Part shown: piece after piece, positions 25,772 through 35,076 of the stretch
How the letters are laid out: each line of letters opens with the position of its first letter
How positions within the stretch are numbered: position 1 is the first letter of the stretch
Source: an uncultured Bacteroides sp.
Lineage (GTDB): Bacteria > Bacteroidota > Bacteroidia > Bacteroidales > Bacteroidaceae
Reading direction: 5' to 3'
NCBI RefSeq assembly: GCF_902491285.1
Contig: NZ_CABUHK010000016.1
Location: 13,086 to 77,085, forward strand
Length of the DNA: 64,000 bases
Translations under genes and position numbers: made by a program
Notes under the pieces: generated by a model
Told to the model about the DNA's origin: nothing
Database searches by the model: none
Seen by the model: the letters and a program-made list of their open reading frames with translations, nothing else

Positions 25772-27223
25772 ATGATTAACTCTAAGATGATATACCGGAT
25801 TCTGGGTTTTCTGCTGCTCATAGAAACAGCAATGTTACTATGTTGTGGCGGTGTCTCTCTTTTCTACAAAGAGGGTGACTTTCAAAGTTTCCTGATTTCA
25901 TCGGCTATTGCAGCCAGCGTAGGCATCCTATTGCTCGCCATCGGCAAAGGAGCGGAAAAATCACTCAACCGTCGTGACGGATATGTCATTGTCAGTGTGG
26001 CATGGGTCACGTTCTCTCTTTTCGGAATGTTACCTTATTATATAGGGGGATATATTCCAAGCGTCACCGATGCATTCTTCGAAACCATGTCGGGGTTCAG
26101 CAGTACGGGCGCTACTATCTTAAATAATATTGAATCAATGCCGCACGGAATACTTTTCTGGCGTGCCATGACACAATGGATTGGCGGTTTGGGAATTGTA
26201 TTCTTTACCATTGCCGTCCTGCCTATTTTCGGTGTCGGTGGCATTCAGGTATTTGCGGCAGAAGCCAGCGGCCCGACTCACGACAAGGTACATCCCCGCA
26301 TTGGCATTACCGCCAAATGGATTTGGGGTATTTATGCCGGAATGACGGGAACTCTCATCGTGTTGTTAGTATTTGGCGGTATGAGTGTTTTCGACAGTAT
26401 ATGCCATGCTTTCACAACGACCAGTACCGGTGGTTTCTCTACCAAGCAGACTAGTATTGAATACTATCACTCTCCTTATATAGATTATGTAATCTCTATT
26501 TTCATGTTTATGTCAGGGATCAACTTCACGCTGTTACTGTTAATGTTCAATGGTAAGATAAAGAAGTTTATCCATGACGCGGAACTGAAGTTCTATTTTA
26601 TATGCGTTTCCTTCTTCACTCTATTTATCGCTGCCTGGCTCTACCAGACATCTTCGATGGGAGCAGAAGAAGCATTCCGCAAATCACTTTTCCAAGTGAT
26701 TTCATTGCAGACTTCCACGGGATTCGCCACAGCCGACTATATGCTCTGGCCTTCCATTCTTTGGGGCTGTCTTCTCATCGTGATGATTATCGGAGCCTGT
26801 GCCGGCAGTACGACAGGTGGTATCAAGTGTATCCGCATGGTTATCCTGTTTAAGGTAGTGAAAAATGAATTCAAACATATCCTGCACCCCAATGCCGTGC
26901 TTCCGGTACGTGTTAACAAGCAGGTTATCTCCCCTTCCATCCAGTCCACAGTACTGGCTTTCACCTTTTTGTATGCAGTGATTGCTCTTATCAGCATACT
27001 TATTATGATGGGCTTGGGAGTCGGTTTTCTGGAATCGGTCGGAACTGTTATCTCAAGCATGGGTAATATGGGACCGGGACTCGGCACATGCGGCCCTGCT
27101 TTCTCATGGAGCGCATTACCTGTTCCCACCAAATGGCTGGTTTCTTTCTTAATGCTTCTGGGACGTCTGGAATTATTTACGGTACTGTTGCTTTTCACTT
27201 CCGATTTTTGGAAGAAAAACTAA
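25772..27223 (+). CDS. trkH: Trk potassium uptake system, membrane subunit TrkH
   Basis: K+-translocating subunit of the Trk system in the inner membrane. 483 residues, with the repeated M1-P-M2 architecture and selectivity-filter-like segments: TMSGFSSTGATIL, TTTSTGGFSTKQ, LQTSTGFATADY and SSMGNMGPGLG. Consistent with four pore loops, the central two keeping the STGG/STGF pattern. Cotranscribed with trkA. Confidence 0.96.
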   Translation: MINSKMIYRILGFLLLIETAMLLCCGGVSLFYKEGDFQSFLISSAIAASVGILLLAIGKGAEKSLNRRDGYVIVSVAWVTFSLFGMLPYYIGGYIPSVTDAFFETMSGFSSTGATILNNIESMPHGILFWRAMTQWIGGLGIVFFTIAVLPIFGVGGIQVFAAEASGPTHDKVHPRIGITAKWIWGIYAGMTGTLIVLLVFGGMSVFDSICHAFTTTSTGGFSTKQTSIEYYHSPYIDYVISIFMFMSGINFTLLLLMFNGKIKKFIHDAELKFYFICVSFFTLFIAAWLYQTSSMGAEEAFRKSLFQVISLQTSTGFATADYMLWPSILWGCLLIVMIIGACAGSTTGGIKCIRMVILFKVVKNEFKHILHPNAVLPVRVNKQVISPSIQSTVLAFTFLYAVIALISILIMMGLGVGFLESVGTVISSMGNMGPGLGTCGPAFSWSALPVPTKWLVSFLMLLGRLELFTVLLLFTSDFWKKN

Positions 27224-27281
27224 GTAAGGAGTTGATATAAATCAAGTCGAGTGCTAAAAAAACCTTTTTTGCCACCCGGAC

Positions 27282-27315
27282 TTTGCAAAAAGTATAAATA
27301 TTAGTCCTATATTTG
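27282..27315 (+). promoter_or_regulatory. Promoter upstream of the small exported protein and nuo genes
   Basis: TTTG (27282-27285) and TATATTTG (27308-27315), 22 bp apart, slightly more than the usual 19-21. Transcription would start around 27322, only about 13 nt before the ATG at 27335. Confidence 0.55.
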
Positions 27316-27334
27316 CAGCCGTTAAAAGAGAAAG

Positions 27335-27712
27335 ATGAAACAAAGCTTAAAATTCGGACTACTTTTAGTACTGACTTTGCTTATTCATTGCACTACAAAT
27401 GGAGCAATAGAAAATATCTGCAAGGTTTCTTCCCCGGCTTATCGTCAGGAGAGGTGCTATGTGTCCCAAGACCGTCCGGTGCACAACGCTTTGGAACGTC
27501 TCTATAACTTTTATTCTACCCAATCCTGCGATATGAGCCATACGGACGTTACACATGTTCCGGCAGATAAAAGTATGCTATTGCTGATTGCTTATTTCTG
27601 CGAGCATTACAAACTTCAAAGTCCGCCCGATTCCGCATCGCTTCACACTCCTACTTATTACCACGATCCTATCTCCTATTATATATATGGGTTAAGAAAG
27701 ATTGTGGTTTAG
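27335..27712 (+). CDS. Small exported protein of unknown function
   Basis: Not recognised. 125 residues with a signal peptide (MKQSLKFGLLLVLTLLIHC, then polar residues) and five cysteines in the whole product. The mature part is rich in His, Tyr and Ser, without a clear domain. It stands 118 bp upstream of nuoA on the same strand and under a plausible promoter, so it may share a transcript with the complex I genes, but nothing in it suggests a respiratory subunit. The Leu-Ile-His-Cys before residue 20 is not a good lipobox. Confidence 0.7.
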   Translation: MKQSLKFGLLLVLTLLIHCTTNGAIENICKVSSPAYRQERCYVSQDRPVHNALERLYNFYSTQSCDMSHTDVTHVPADKSMLLLIAYFCEHYKLQSPPDSASLHTPTYYHDPISYYIYGLRKIVV

Positions 27713-27830
27713 ACGACAGTACAGTCGGCCTTTTTGCCCGTCACTTATATTACAGTTGGTTTCATCCCCCGGAGGGTGGATAAGCCGGTTGTTGATTTCT
27801 ATAATATTCAATCTAAACAGCTATTGAATT

Positions 27831-28181
27831 ATGAATTTTACATTTTTAGTTGTTGTTTTACTGACAGCGCTTGCTTTTGTCGGTGTAGTGATAGCCCTCT
27901 CACGAGCTATTTCACCTCGTTCGTACAATGTACAGAAGTTTGAAGCTTACGAATGTGGTATACCGACACGTGGTAAATCATGGATGCAGTTCCGTGTAGG
28001 TTACTACCTGTTTGCTATTCTGTTCCTGATGTTCGACGTTGAAACAGCTTTTCTGTTTCCGTGGGCGGTGGTCATGCGTGAAATGGGACCGCAGGGACTT
28101 ATCAGTGTTCTCTTCTTCTTTATTATTCTAGTTCTGGGTCTTGCTTATGCCTGGAGGAAAGGAGCTTTGGAATGGAAATAA
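27831..28181 (+). CDS. nuoA: NADH-quinone oxidoreductase subunit A
   Basis: Membrane subunit of complex I. 116 residues, three hydrophobic helices. Family motif YECGIP plus the segment [24 protein letters not shown], which contains the conserved FDVE acidic pair. Start at ATG 27831. Its 3' end overlaps nuoB by 10 bp. First of the 10 nuo genes here. Confidence 0.97.
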   Translation: MNFTFLVVVLLTALAFVGVVIALSRAISPRSYNVQKFEAYECGIPTRGKSWMQFRVGYYLFAILFLMFDVETAFLFPWAVVMREMGPQGLISVLFFFIILVLGLAYAWRKGALEWK

Positions 28182-28765
28182 CCAAAAAGCCAAAAATAAA
28201 ATCAATTCCGTATGAGGAGTTCGTCGACAATGAATCATTGGAAAAGTTGGTCAGGGAACTTAATGCCGGAGGGGCAAACGTCGCTCTCGGAGTTCTCGAT
28301 GACTTTATCAACTGGGGACGCAGCAACTCGCTGTGGCCGCTTACCTTCGCTACCAGTTGTTGCGGTATCGAATTCATGGCACTGGGTGCCGCGCGTTATG
28401 ACATGGCCCGCTTCGGGTTTGAAGTAGCCCGTGCCAGTCCGCGCCAAGCCGACATGATTATGGTATGCGGAACAATCACGAACAAGATGGCTCCTGTATT
28501 GAAACGACTCTACGACCAGATGCCCGACCCGAAATATGTGATTGCCGTAGGTGGATGCGCTGTCAGTGGCGGTCCTTTCAAAAAGTCCTACCACGTAGTG
28601 AACGGAGTGGACAAGATTCTTCCGGTAGATGTATATATCCCCGGATGCCCGCCGCGTCCCGAGGCTTTCTATTATGGCATGATGCAGTTGCAACGCAAAG
28701 TGAAAATAGAAAAGTTCTTTGGTGGAGTGAACAGGAAAGAGAAGAAACCGGAAATTAATGATTAA
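28172..28765 (+). CDS. nuoB: NADH-quinone oxidoreductase subunit B
   Basis: Peripheral-arm subunit carrying the N2 iron-sulfur cluster next to the quinone site. 197 residues; cluster ligands Cys63 and Cys64 ([11 protein letters not shown]), Cys129 (VGGCAVSGG) and Cys159 (IPGCPPRPE) are all present. The first 15 residues are basic and unstructured. Confidence 0.97.
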   Translation: MEITKKPKIKSIPYEEFVDNESLEKLVRELNAGGANVALGVLDDFINWGRSNSLWPLTFATSCCGIEFMALGAARYDMARFGFEVARASPRQADMIMVCGTITNKMAPVLKRLYDQMPDPKYVIAVGGCAVSGGPFKKSYHVVNGVDKILPVDVYIPGCPPRPEAFYYGMMQLQRKVKIEKFFGGVNRKEKKPEIND

Positions 28766-28769
28766 TGTA

Positions 28770-28857
28770 ATAGTGATTAACGATTAACTGTTGATTGATA
28801 CACTGTTGTATTCAAAAGACGTTCATCACTAATCGTTCATCACTAAACACTATATAA
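28770..28857. repeat. Hairpin spacer between nuoB and nuoCD
   Basis: Left part AGTGATTAACGATTAAC and right part TTCATCACTAATCGTTCATCACT are imperfect inverted repeats of 7-8-mers (AGTGATTA / AACGATTA). Same family as 30455-30543 and 32643-32732 within the operon. Confidence 0.7.
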
Positions 28858-28859
28858 AC

Positions 28860-30452
28860 ATGCAAGAAATACAATTTATAGCCCCTGCAGCATTACACGA
28901 CGAGATGTTGCGCTTGCGAAATGAAAAGCAGATGGACTTTCTTGAAAGCCTCACCGGTATGGACTGGGGAGTAGCGGATGAGAAAGACGCTCCGGAGAAG
29001 CTCCGCGGTTTAGGCGTAGTCTATCATCTGGAATCTACCGTCACAGGCGAACGGCTAGCACTGAAAACTGCGACAACCAACCGTGACCTGCCGGAAATAC
29101 CATCTGTCAGTGATATTTGGAAGATAGCCGATTTCTACGAACGCGAAGTTTTCGATTATTACGGCATCACCTTTGTCGGTCATCCCGATATGCGCCGCCT
29201 TTATCTGCGTAACGACTGGATAGGTTATCCGATGCGCAAAGACAACGACCCGGAGAAAGACAATCCGCTCTGCATGACCAATGAAGAAACGTTCGACACG
29301 ACTCAGGAAATTGAGTTGAACCCGGACGGAACAATCAAAAGCAAAGAGACGAAACTCTTCGGAGAAGAAGAATACGTAGTCAATATCGGTCCGCAACACC
29401 CTGCGACTCATGGTGTAATGCGTTTCCGTGTTTCCCTTGAAGGTGAAATCATCCGTAAGATTGACGCAAACTGCGGATATATCCACCGGGGTATCGAAAA
29501 GATGAATGAAAGTCTTACTTATCCTCAGACGCTGGCTCTGACAGACCGTCTCGATTATTTGGGCGCACATCAGAATCGTCACGCATTGTGTATGTGTATC
29601 GAGAAAGCGATGGGTATCGAAGTAAGCGAACGTGTGCAATATATCCGTACGATTATGGATGAGTTGCAACGTATCGACTCCCACTTGTTATTCTACTCCT
29701 GCCTCGCTATGGACTTGGGAGCACTGACCGCTTTCTTCTACGGCTTCCGCGACCGTGAAAAGATTCTGGACATATTTGAAGAAACGTGCGGTGGACGTTT
29801 GATTATGAACTACAATACAATTGGCGGCGTACAGGCTGACCTCCACCCGAACTTCGTCAAACGGGTGAAAGAATTTATCCCGTATATGAGAGGTATCATT
29901 CATGAATATCACGATATATTCACAGGCAATATCATCGCTCAAAGCCGTATGAAAGGCGTGGGTGTATTGAGTCGCGAAGATGCTATTTCTTTCGGCTGCA
30001 CCGGTGGTACCGGTCGTGCCTCGGGTTGGGCTTGCGACGTACGTAAGCGAATGCCTTACGGTGTATACGACAAAGTAGATTTCAAAGAAATCATTTATAC
30101 CGAAGGTGACTGCTTCGCCCGTTACCTGGTACGTATGGATGAGATAATGGAAAGTCTGAACATCATCGAGCAATTAATAGACAATATCCCCGAAGGGCCA
30201 TATCAGGAAAAGATGAAGCCAATCATCCGTGTTCCCGAAGGCAGTTACTATGCTGCCGTGGAAGGAAGCCGTGGTGAATTTGGTGTCTTCCTCGAAAGCC
30301 AGGGCGACAAGATGCCTTACCGCCTGCACTATCGCTCTACCGGTTTGCCACTTGTTGCGGCAATTGACACTATTTGCCGGGGAGCCAAGATAGCCGACTT
30401 GATTGCTATTGGCGGAACAATAGATTATGTGGTTCCGGATATTGACCGATAA
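28860..30452 (+). CDS. nuoCD: NADH-quinone oxidoreductase fused subunit C/D
   Basis: Fusion of the NuoC (30 kDa) and NuoD (49 kDa) peripheral-arm subunits, 530 residues. NuoC covers ~1-140, ending with the signature YEREVFDYYGITFVGHPDMRRLYL. NuoD starts near residue 170 at YVVNIGPQHPATHGVMRF. It contains the quinone-site His in QHPATHG, the GGxR-type region and the CTGGTGRASGWACDVRK block. It ends in GTIDYVVPDIDR, as expected. Start at ATG 28860, preceded by a hairpin spacer. Confidence 0.97.
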   Translation: MQEIQFIAPAALHDEMLRLRNEKQMDFLESLTGMDWGVADEKDAPEKLRGLGVVYHLESTVTGERLALKTATTNRDLPEIPSVSDIWKIADFYEREVFDYYGITFVGHPDMRRLYLRNDWIGYPMRKDNDPEKDNPLCMTNEETFDTTQEIELNPDGTIKSKETKLFGEEEYVVNIGPQHPATHGVMRFRVSLEGEIIRKIDANCGYIHRGIEKMNESLTYPQTLALTDRLDYLGAHQNRHALCMCIEKAMGIEVSERVQYIRTIMDELQRIDSHLLFYSCLAMDLGALTAFFYGFRDREKILDIFEETCGGRLIMNYNTIGGVQADLHPNFVKRVKEFIPYMRGIIHEYHDIFTGNIIAQSRMKGVGVLSREDAISFGCTGGTGRASGWACDVRKRMPYGVYDKVDFKEIIYTEGDCFARYLVRMDEIMESLNIIEQLIDNIPEGPYQEKMKPIIRVPEGSYYAAVEGSRGEFGVFLESQGDKMPYRLHYRSTGLPLVAAIDTICRGAKIADLIAIGGTIDYVVPDIDR

Positions 30453-30454
30453 GT

Positions 30455-30543
30455 TAACGATTAACGTTTAGTGATGAACGATTAACGGAAAAGAATGCAT
30501 CAATATGTTAATCACTAATCATTAAACACTAAACACTAATTAA
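30455..30543. repeat. Hairpin spacer between nuoCD and nuoH
   Basis: AACGATTAACGTTTAGTGATGAACGATTAAC pairs imperfectly with GTTAATCACTAATCATTAAACACTAAAC. No gene is present in the 93-bp gap. Confidence 0.7.
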
Positions 30544-30545
30544 AT

Positions 30546-31622
30546 ATGTTCGACTTTAGTATAGTAACAAATTGGATACATGAGCTGCTTCTCTCCATTA
30601 TGCCTGAGGGAGTGGCTGTATTTATAGAATGTGTGGCTGTCGGCGTGTGCATTGTTGCACTGTATGCCATTCTCGCTATCATATTGATTTACATGGAGCG
30701 CAAGGTCTGCGGGTTCTTCCAGTGCCGTCTCGGCCCGAACCGTGTGGGCAAATGGGGTTCTATCCAAGTGGTATGCGACGTGCTCAAAATGATGACTAAG
30801 GAAATCTTCATGCCGAAAGGCGCCGACCATTTCCTCTACAACCTGGCCCCGTTCATGGTGATTATCGCCTCGTTCCTTACTTTCGCTTGTATTCCTTTTA
30901 ATAAGGGAGCGGAAATTCTGAATTTCAACGTCGGGGTATTCTTCCTGTTAGCTGCTTCCAGCATCGGAGTTGTCGGCATTCTGCTTGCCGGCTGGGGTAG
31001 TAACAACAAGTTCTCCCTGATTGGTGCCATGAGAAGCGGCGCGCAGATAATCAGTTATGAACTTTCCGTTGGCATGAGTATCATGACGATGGTCGTGTTG
31101 ATGGGAACCATGCAGTTTTCTGAAATCGTGGAAGGGCAAGCCAACGGCTGGTTCATCTTCAAGGGACATATCCCGGCTGTGATTGCTTTCATCATCTACC
31201 TGATTGCCGGAAACGCCGAATGTAACCGCGGCCCGTTCGACCTTCCCGAAGCGGAAAGTGAGCTGACTGCCGGATACCACACCGAATATTCCGGTATGGG
31301 TTTCGGATTCTTCTATCTGGCAGAATATTTGAACCTGTTTATCGTAGCCAGTGTTGCCGCCACTATCTTCCTGGGAGGATGGATGCCGTTGCACATTGTC
31401 GGCCTGGACGGATTTAATGCCGTAATGGACTATATCCCCGGATTCATCTGGTTCTTCGGCAAGGCATTTTTTGTGGTATTCCTGCTGATGTGGATTAAAT
31501 GGACTTTCCCACGTCTGCGTATCGACCAGATACTGAATCTGGAATGGAAATACCTGGTTCCTATTTCTATGGTGAATTTATTAATCATGGCTTGTTGCGT
31601 AGCCTTCGGCTTTCATTTCTGA
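30546..31622 (+). CDS. nuoH: NADH-quinone oxidoreductase subunit H
   Basis: Membrane subunit that forms the quinone chamber with NuoB/D. 358 residues, eight or more helices. Motifs [47 protein letters not shown] and [11 protein letters not shown]. These carry the conserved acidic and arginine residues of the E-channel. Confidence 0.97.
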   Translation: MFDFSIVTNWIHELLLSIMPEGVAVFIECVAVGVCIVALYAILAIILIYMERKVCGFFQCRLGPNRVGKWGSIQVVCDVLKMMTKEIFMPKGADHFLYNLAPFMVIIASFLTFACIPFNKGAEILNFNVGVFFLLAASSIGVVGILLAGWGSNNKFSLIGAMRSGAQIISYELSVGMSIMTMVVLMGTMQFSEIVEGQANGWFIFKGHIPAVIAFIIYLIAGNAECNRGPFDLPEAESELTAGYHTEYSGMGFGFFYLAEYLNLFIVASVAATIFLGGWMPLHIVGLDGFNAVMDYIPGFIWFFGKAFFVVFLLMWIKWTFPRLRIDQILNLEWKYLVPISMVNLLIMACCVAFGFHF

Positions 31623-31625
31623 TAA

Positions 31626-32123
31626 ATGAGAATTATGGAATATAAAGATAAGAAATATACGTACTTAGGTGGTCTGGTGCACGGCATCAGCACACTGGCA
31701 ACGGGTATGAAAACCAGCATCAAGGTGTACTTCCGCAAGAAAGTGACCGAGCAATATCCCGAGAACCGGAAGGAACTGAAGATGTTCGACCGGTTCCGCG
31801 GAACACTGAACATGCCCCACAATGAGAATAATGAACATCGCTGCGTAGCCTGCGGATTGTGTCAGATGGCTTGTCCGAACGATACGATCAAAGTGACCAG
31901 CGAAACGATCGAAACCGAAGACGGCAAGAAGAAGAAAATCCTGGCGACCTATGAATATGACTTGGGAGCCTGTATGTTCTGCCAACTTTGTGTAAATGCT
32001 TGTCCGCACGATGCTATCACGTTCGACCAGAATTTCGAACATGCAGTATTCGACCGCTCCAAGCTCGTCCTGAAACTGAATCATGACGGTAGTAAAGTAA
32101 TAGAAAAGAAAAAAGAAGTTTAG
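31626..32123 (+). CDS. nuoI: NADH-quinone oxidoreductase subunit I
   Basis: Peripheral-arm ferredoxin-like subunit with two [4Fe-4S] clusters. 165 residues. Cluster cysteines at 73, 76, 79, 83 (CVACGLCQMACP) and 116, 119, 122, 126 (CMFCQLCVNACP). Start at ATG 31626; ATG 31635 is an alternative. nuoH ends 4 bp earlier. Without NuoEFG, this subunit is a plausible electron entry point. Confidence 0.96.
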   Translation: MRIMEYKDKKYTYLGGLVHGISTLATGMKTSIKVYFRKKVTEQYPENRKELKMFDRFRGTLNMPHNENNEHRCVACGLCQMACPNDTIKVTSETIETEDGKKKKILATYEYDLGACMFCQLCVNACPHDAITFDQNFEHAVFDRSKLVLKLNHDGSKVIEKKKEV

Positions 32124-32125
32124 AT

Positions 32126-32638
32126 ATGGGATCAACACTTGAAACAGTAGTATTCTACTTTTTGGCAGCATTTATTATTGCTATGTCCATCATGACGGTG
32201 ACTACCCAACGGATTGTCCGCTCGGCTACTTACCTGCTCTTCGTGCTCTTCGGCACGGCCGGCATCTACTTCTTGCTGGGCTACACCTTTTTGGGCTCCG
32301 TCCAGATTATGGTTTACGCCGGTGGTATCGTCGTGCTTTATGTATTCTCCATCCTGCTGACCAGTGGCGAGGGAGACCGCGTCGAGAAACTAAAACGGAG
32401 CCGGTTCCTGGCAGGGCTCTTTACGATGGTTGCCGGACTGGCAATTATCCTGTTTATCACACTGAAGCATAATTTCCTGCAAACCAAGAATCTTGCCCCA
32501 CTGGAGATAAACATCCACACCATCGGACACGCCTTGCTGAGTAGTGACAAATATGGTTATGTATTGCCTTTCGAAGCTGTCAGTATCCTGTTGCTGGCCT
32601 GCATCATCGGTGGTATCATGATTGCCCGCAAGAGATGA
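32126..32638 (+). CDS. nuoJ: NADH-quinone oxidoreductase subunit J
   Basis: Membrane subunit of 170 residues with five helices. Family motif YVGG-like MVYAGGIVVLYVFSILL is present in TM3. It starts 3 bp after nuoI stop. The segment around LKRSRFLAGLF is a typical cytoplasmic loop. Confidence 0.95.
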   Translation: MGSTLETVVFYFLAAFIIAMSIMTVTTQRIVRSATYLLFVLFGTAGIYFLLGYTFLGSVQIMVYAGGIVVLYVFSILLTSGEGDRVEKLKRSRFLAGLFTMVAGLAIILFITLKHNFLQTKNLAPLEINIHTIGHALLSSDKYGYVLPFEAVSILLLACIIGGIMIARKR

Positions 32639-32642
32639 AAAT

Positions 32643-32732
32643 AACGGGGTAGTGGTGAGTGATAAGTGATTAACACTTTGCATTACCCCCTTTCAGTTAT
32701 TAATCATTAATCACTAAACACTAAAGCACTAT
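32643..32732. repeat. Hairpin spacer between nuoJ and nuoK
   Basis: GTGGTGAGTGATAAGTGATTAACAC and the inverted counterpart CAGTTATTAATCATTAATCACTAAACACTAAAGCAC flank a short loop. It belongs to the same degenerate-word family as the gaps before nuoCD and nuoH. Confidence 0.65.
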
Positions 32733-32734
32733 AT

Positions 32735-33043
32735 ATGATACACATGGAATATTATCTGGTAGTCTCTACCATCATGATGTTTGCAGGAATCTATGGATTC
32801 TTTACCCGCCGTAACACGCTGGCTATCCTGATTTCAGTAGAGTTAATGCTGAACGCCACGGACATCAACTTTGCCGTGTTCAACCGTTTTCTCTTCCCGG
32901 AAGGAATGGAGGGCTATTTCTTTGCACTGTTCTCCATCGCCATTTCGGCCGCGGAAACTGCAATAGCTATCGCCATCATGATCAATATCTACCGTAATCT
33001 CCGAAGCATCCAAGTCCGCAACCTCGACGACCTGAAATGGTAA
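32735..33043 (+). CDS. nuoK: NADH-quinone oxidoreductase subunit K
   Basis: Small MrpC-like membrane subunit, 102 residues and three helices. The conserved VELMLNATDINFAVFNRF with its glutamate, and SIAISAAETAIAIAIMINIYRN with the second conserved glutamate, are clear. ATG 32735 or ATG 32744 could be the start. Confidence 0.96.
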   Translation: MIHMEYYLVVSTIMMFAGIYGFFTRRNTLAILISVELMLNATDINFAVFNRFLFPEGMEGYFFALFSIAISAAETAIAIAIMINIYRNLRSIQVRNLDDLKW

Positions 33044-33148
33044 AGGTGAAGCGGTGCCAAGGTGCCACTTCCAGGTTTCCATTCGGATAAACAGATGAGT
33101 TTATGATAAATATAAGTAATAATAAAACAAGTAATTAAATAAAACTGT

Positions 33149-35038
33149 ATGGAACTAACAATTCTAATACTCCTTCTTCCTTTCTTCTCCTTTCTCATAC
33201 TGGGAATCGGGGGAAAATGGATGTCACATCGGACGGCGGGTATCATCGGTACTCTGGTACTGGGAACGGTAGCGGTACTGTCTTATGTGACTGCTTTCCA
33301 ATATTTCTCCGCCCCGCGGCTGGAAGACGGAACATTTGCCACATTGATACCTTATAATTTCACGTGGCTTCCTTTTACAGAGACATTACACTTCGATCTG
33401 GGCATCCTGCTCGATCCCATATCTGTAATGATGTTGATTGTCATCTCTACCGTGTCGCTGATGGTACATATCTACTCCTTCGGCTACATGAAAGGCGAGA
33501 CCGGCTTTCAACGTTATTACGCTTTCCTTTCCCTGTTTACTATGTCAATGCTGGGATTGGTAGTAGCGACAAATATCTTCCAAATGTATCTCTTTTGGGA
33601 ATTGGTGGGTGTAAGTTCTTATTTATTAATCGGATTCTACTATACAAAACCTACAGCAATCTCCGCTTCCAAGAAAGCATTTATTGTCACTCGTTTTGCC
33701 GATTTAGGCTTCCTGATTGGTATCCTGATTTACGGATATTATGGTGGAACATTCGGTTTCACTCCGGATACGGTATCACTGGTCAGCGGTGGAGCTGCCA
33801 TGCTTCCGTTAGCCCTCGGCCTGATGTTCGTGGGTGGTGCCGGTAAGAGTGCGATGTTCCCATTGCATATATGGTTGCCCGATGCAATGGAAGGGCCTAC
33901 TCCGGTCAGTGCCCTGATCCATGCGGCAACGATGGTAGTTGCCGGAGTTTATCTCGTGGCACGTATGTTCCCGCTCTTCATCGCATATGCTCCGAACACT
34001 TTGCATATGGTAGCCTGGGTAGGTGCATTCACTGCCTTCTATGCTGCAAGTGTAGCTTGCGTGCAATCGGATATCAAGCGTGTACTCGCTTTCTCTACTA
34101 TCTCACAGATTGGTTTTATGATGGTAGCTTTGGGCGTTTGCACTTCCATGAACCCGCACGAAGGCGGATTGGGATACATGGCATCCATGTTCCATCTCTT
34201 CACACATGCCATGTTCAAAGCACTGCTCTTCCTTGGTGCAGGTAGCATTATCCATGCGGTACACTCCAATGAAATGTCCGCAATGGGCGGATTACGCAAA
34301 TATATGCCTGTCACTCACTGGACATTCCTGATTGCCTGCCTTGCCATTGCGGGTATTCCCCCGTTCTCCGGCTTCTTCTCGAAAGACGAGATTCTGGCAG
34401 CCTGCTTCCAATACAGCCCTGTAATGGGTTGGGTGATGACGGTAATTGCCGCGATGACTGCTTTCTATATGTTCCGTTTGTACTATGGTATCTTTTGGGG
34501 CAAGGAAAACAAAGAATTGCACGCTCACCACACGCCGCACGAAAGTCCGTTAGCGATGACATTCCCCTTGATGTTTCTGGCAGCGATAACCTGTGGAGCC
34601 GGCTTTATTCCTTTCGGACATTTCATCAGTTCGAACGGAGAGTCTTACTCTATCCATCTCGACCTGTCGGTAGCTGTCACAAGTGTGGTTATTGCCATTA
34701 TTTCTATTGCCATCGCTACCTGGATGTATAAGAATGCCAAACAGCCCGTTGCCGATTCGTTGGCAAAACAGTTCAAGGGATTGCACAAGGCTGCTTACAA
34801 TCGTTTCTATATTGATGACATATACCAGTTCATTACGCACAAGATTATCTTCCGCTGCATCTCTACTCCTATCGCATGGTGGGATCGTCATGTAGTGGAC
34901 GGATTCTTCAACTTCCTGGCATGGGCTACCAATACTACAAGCGATGAAATCCGTGGTTTACAGAGCGGTCAAGTACAGCAATATGCATATGTGTTCCTTT
35001 GCGGTGCACTGGCACTTATCCTACTGTTGATTCTCTAA
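33149..35038 (+). CDS. nuoL: NADH-quinone oxidoreductase subunit L
   Basis: Largest antiporter-like proton-pumping subunit, 629 residues. Conserved segments: MQLYLFWELVGVSSYLLIG-like FQMYLFWELVGVSSYLLIGF, GKSAMFPLHIWLPDAMEGPTPVSALIHAATMV, and FSTISQIGFMMVALG. A long C-terminal amphipathic helix region (after ~540) is followed by a final transmembrane segment, as expected for the lateral helix. Confidence 0.97.
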   Translation: MELTILILLLPFFSFLILGIGGKWMSHRTAGIIGTLVLGTVAVLSYVTAFQYFSAPRLEDGTFATLIPYNFTWLPFTETLHFDLGILLDPISVMMLIVISTVSLMVHIYSFGYMKGETGFQRYYAFLSLFTMSMLGLVVATNIFQMYLFWELVGVSSYLLIGFYYTKPTAISASKKAFIVTRFADLGFLIGILIYGYYGGTFGFTPDTVSLVSGGAAMLPLALGLMFVGGAGKSAMFPLHIWLPDAMEGPTPVSALIHAATMVVAGVYLVARMFPLFIAYAPNTLHMVAWVGAFTAFYAASVACVQSDIKRVLAFSTISQIGFMMVALGVCTSMNPHEGGLGYMASMFHLFTHAMFKALLFLGAGSIIHAVHSNEMSAMGGLRKYMPVTHWTFLIACLAIAGIPPFSGFFSKDEILAACFQYSPVMGWVMTVIAAMTAFYMFRLYYGIFWGKENKELHAHHTPHESPLAMTFPLMFLAAITCGAGFIPFGHFISSNGESYSIHLDLSVAVTSVVIAIISIAIATWMYKNAKQPVADSLAKQFKGLHKAAYNRFYIDDIYQFITHKIIFRCISTPIAWWDRHVVDGFFNFLAWATNTTSDEIRGLQSGQVQQYAYVFLCGALALILLLIL

Positions 35039-35076
35039 ATAGTAAATAGTAAATCTTTAAATAGTAAATTATAAAG
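35039..35076. repeat. AGTAAAT-rich spacer between nuoL and nuoM
   Basis: Short AAATAGTAAAT words repeat three times directly in 38 bp before the nuoM ATG. A closely similar spacer (AAATAGTAAATTGTAAATCG) sits between nuoM and nuoN at 36562-36598. Confidence 0.6.
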
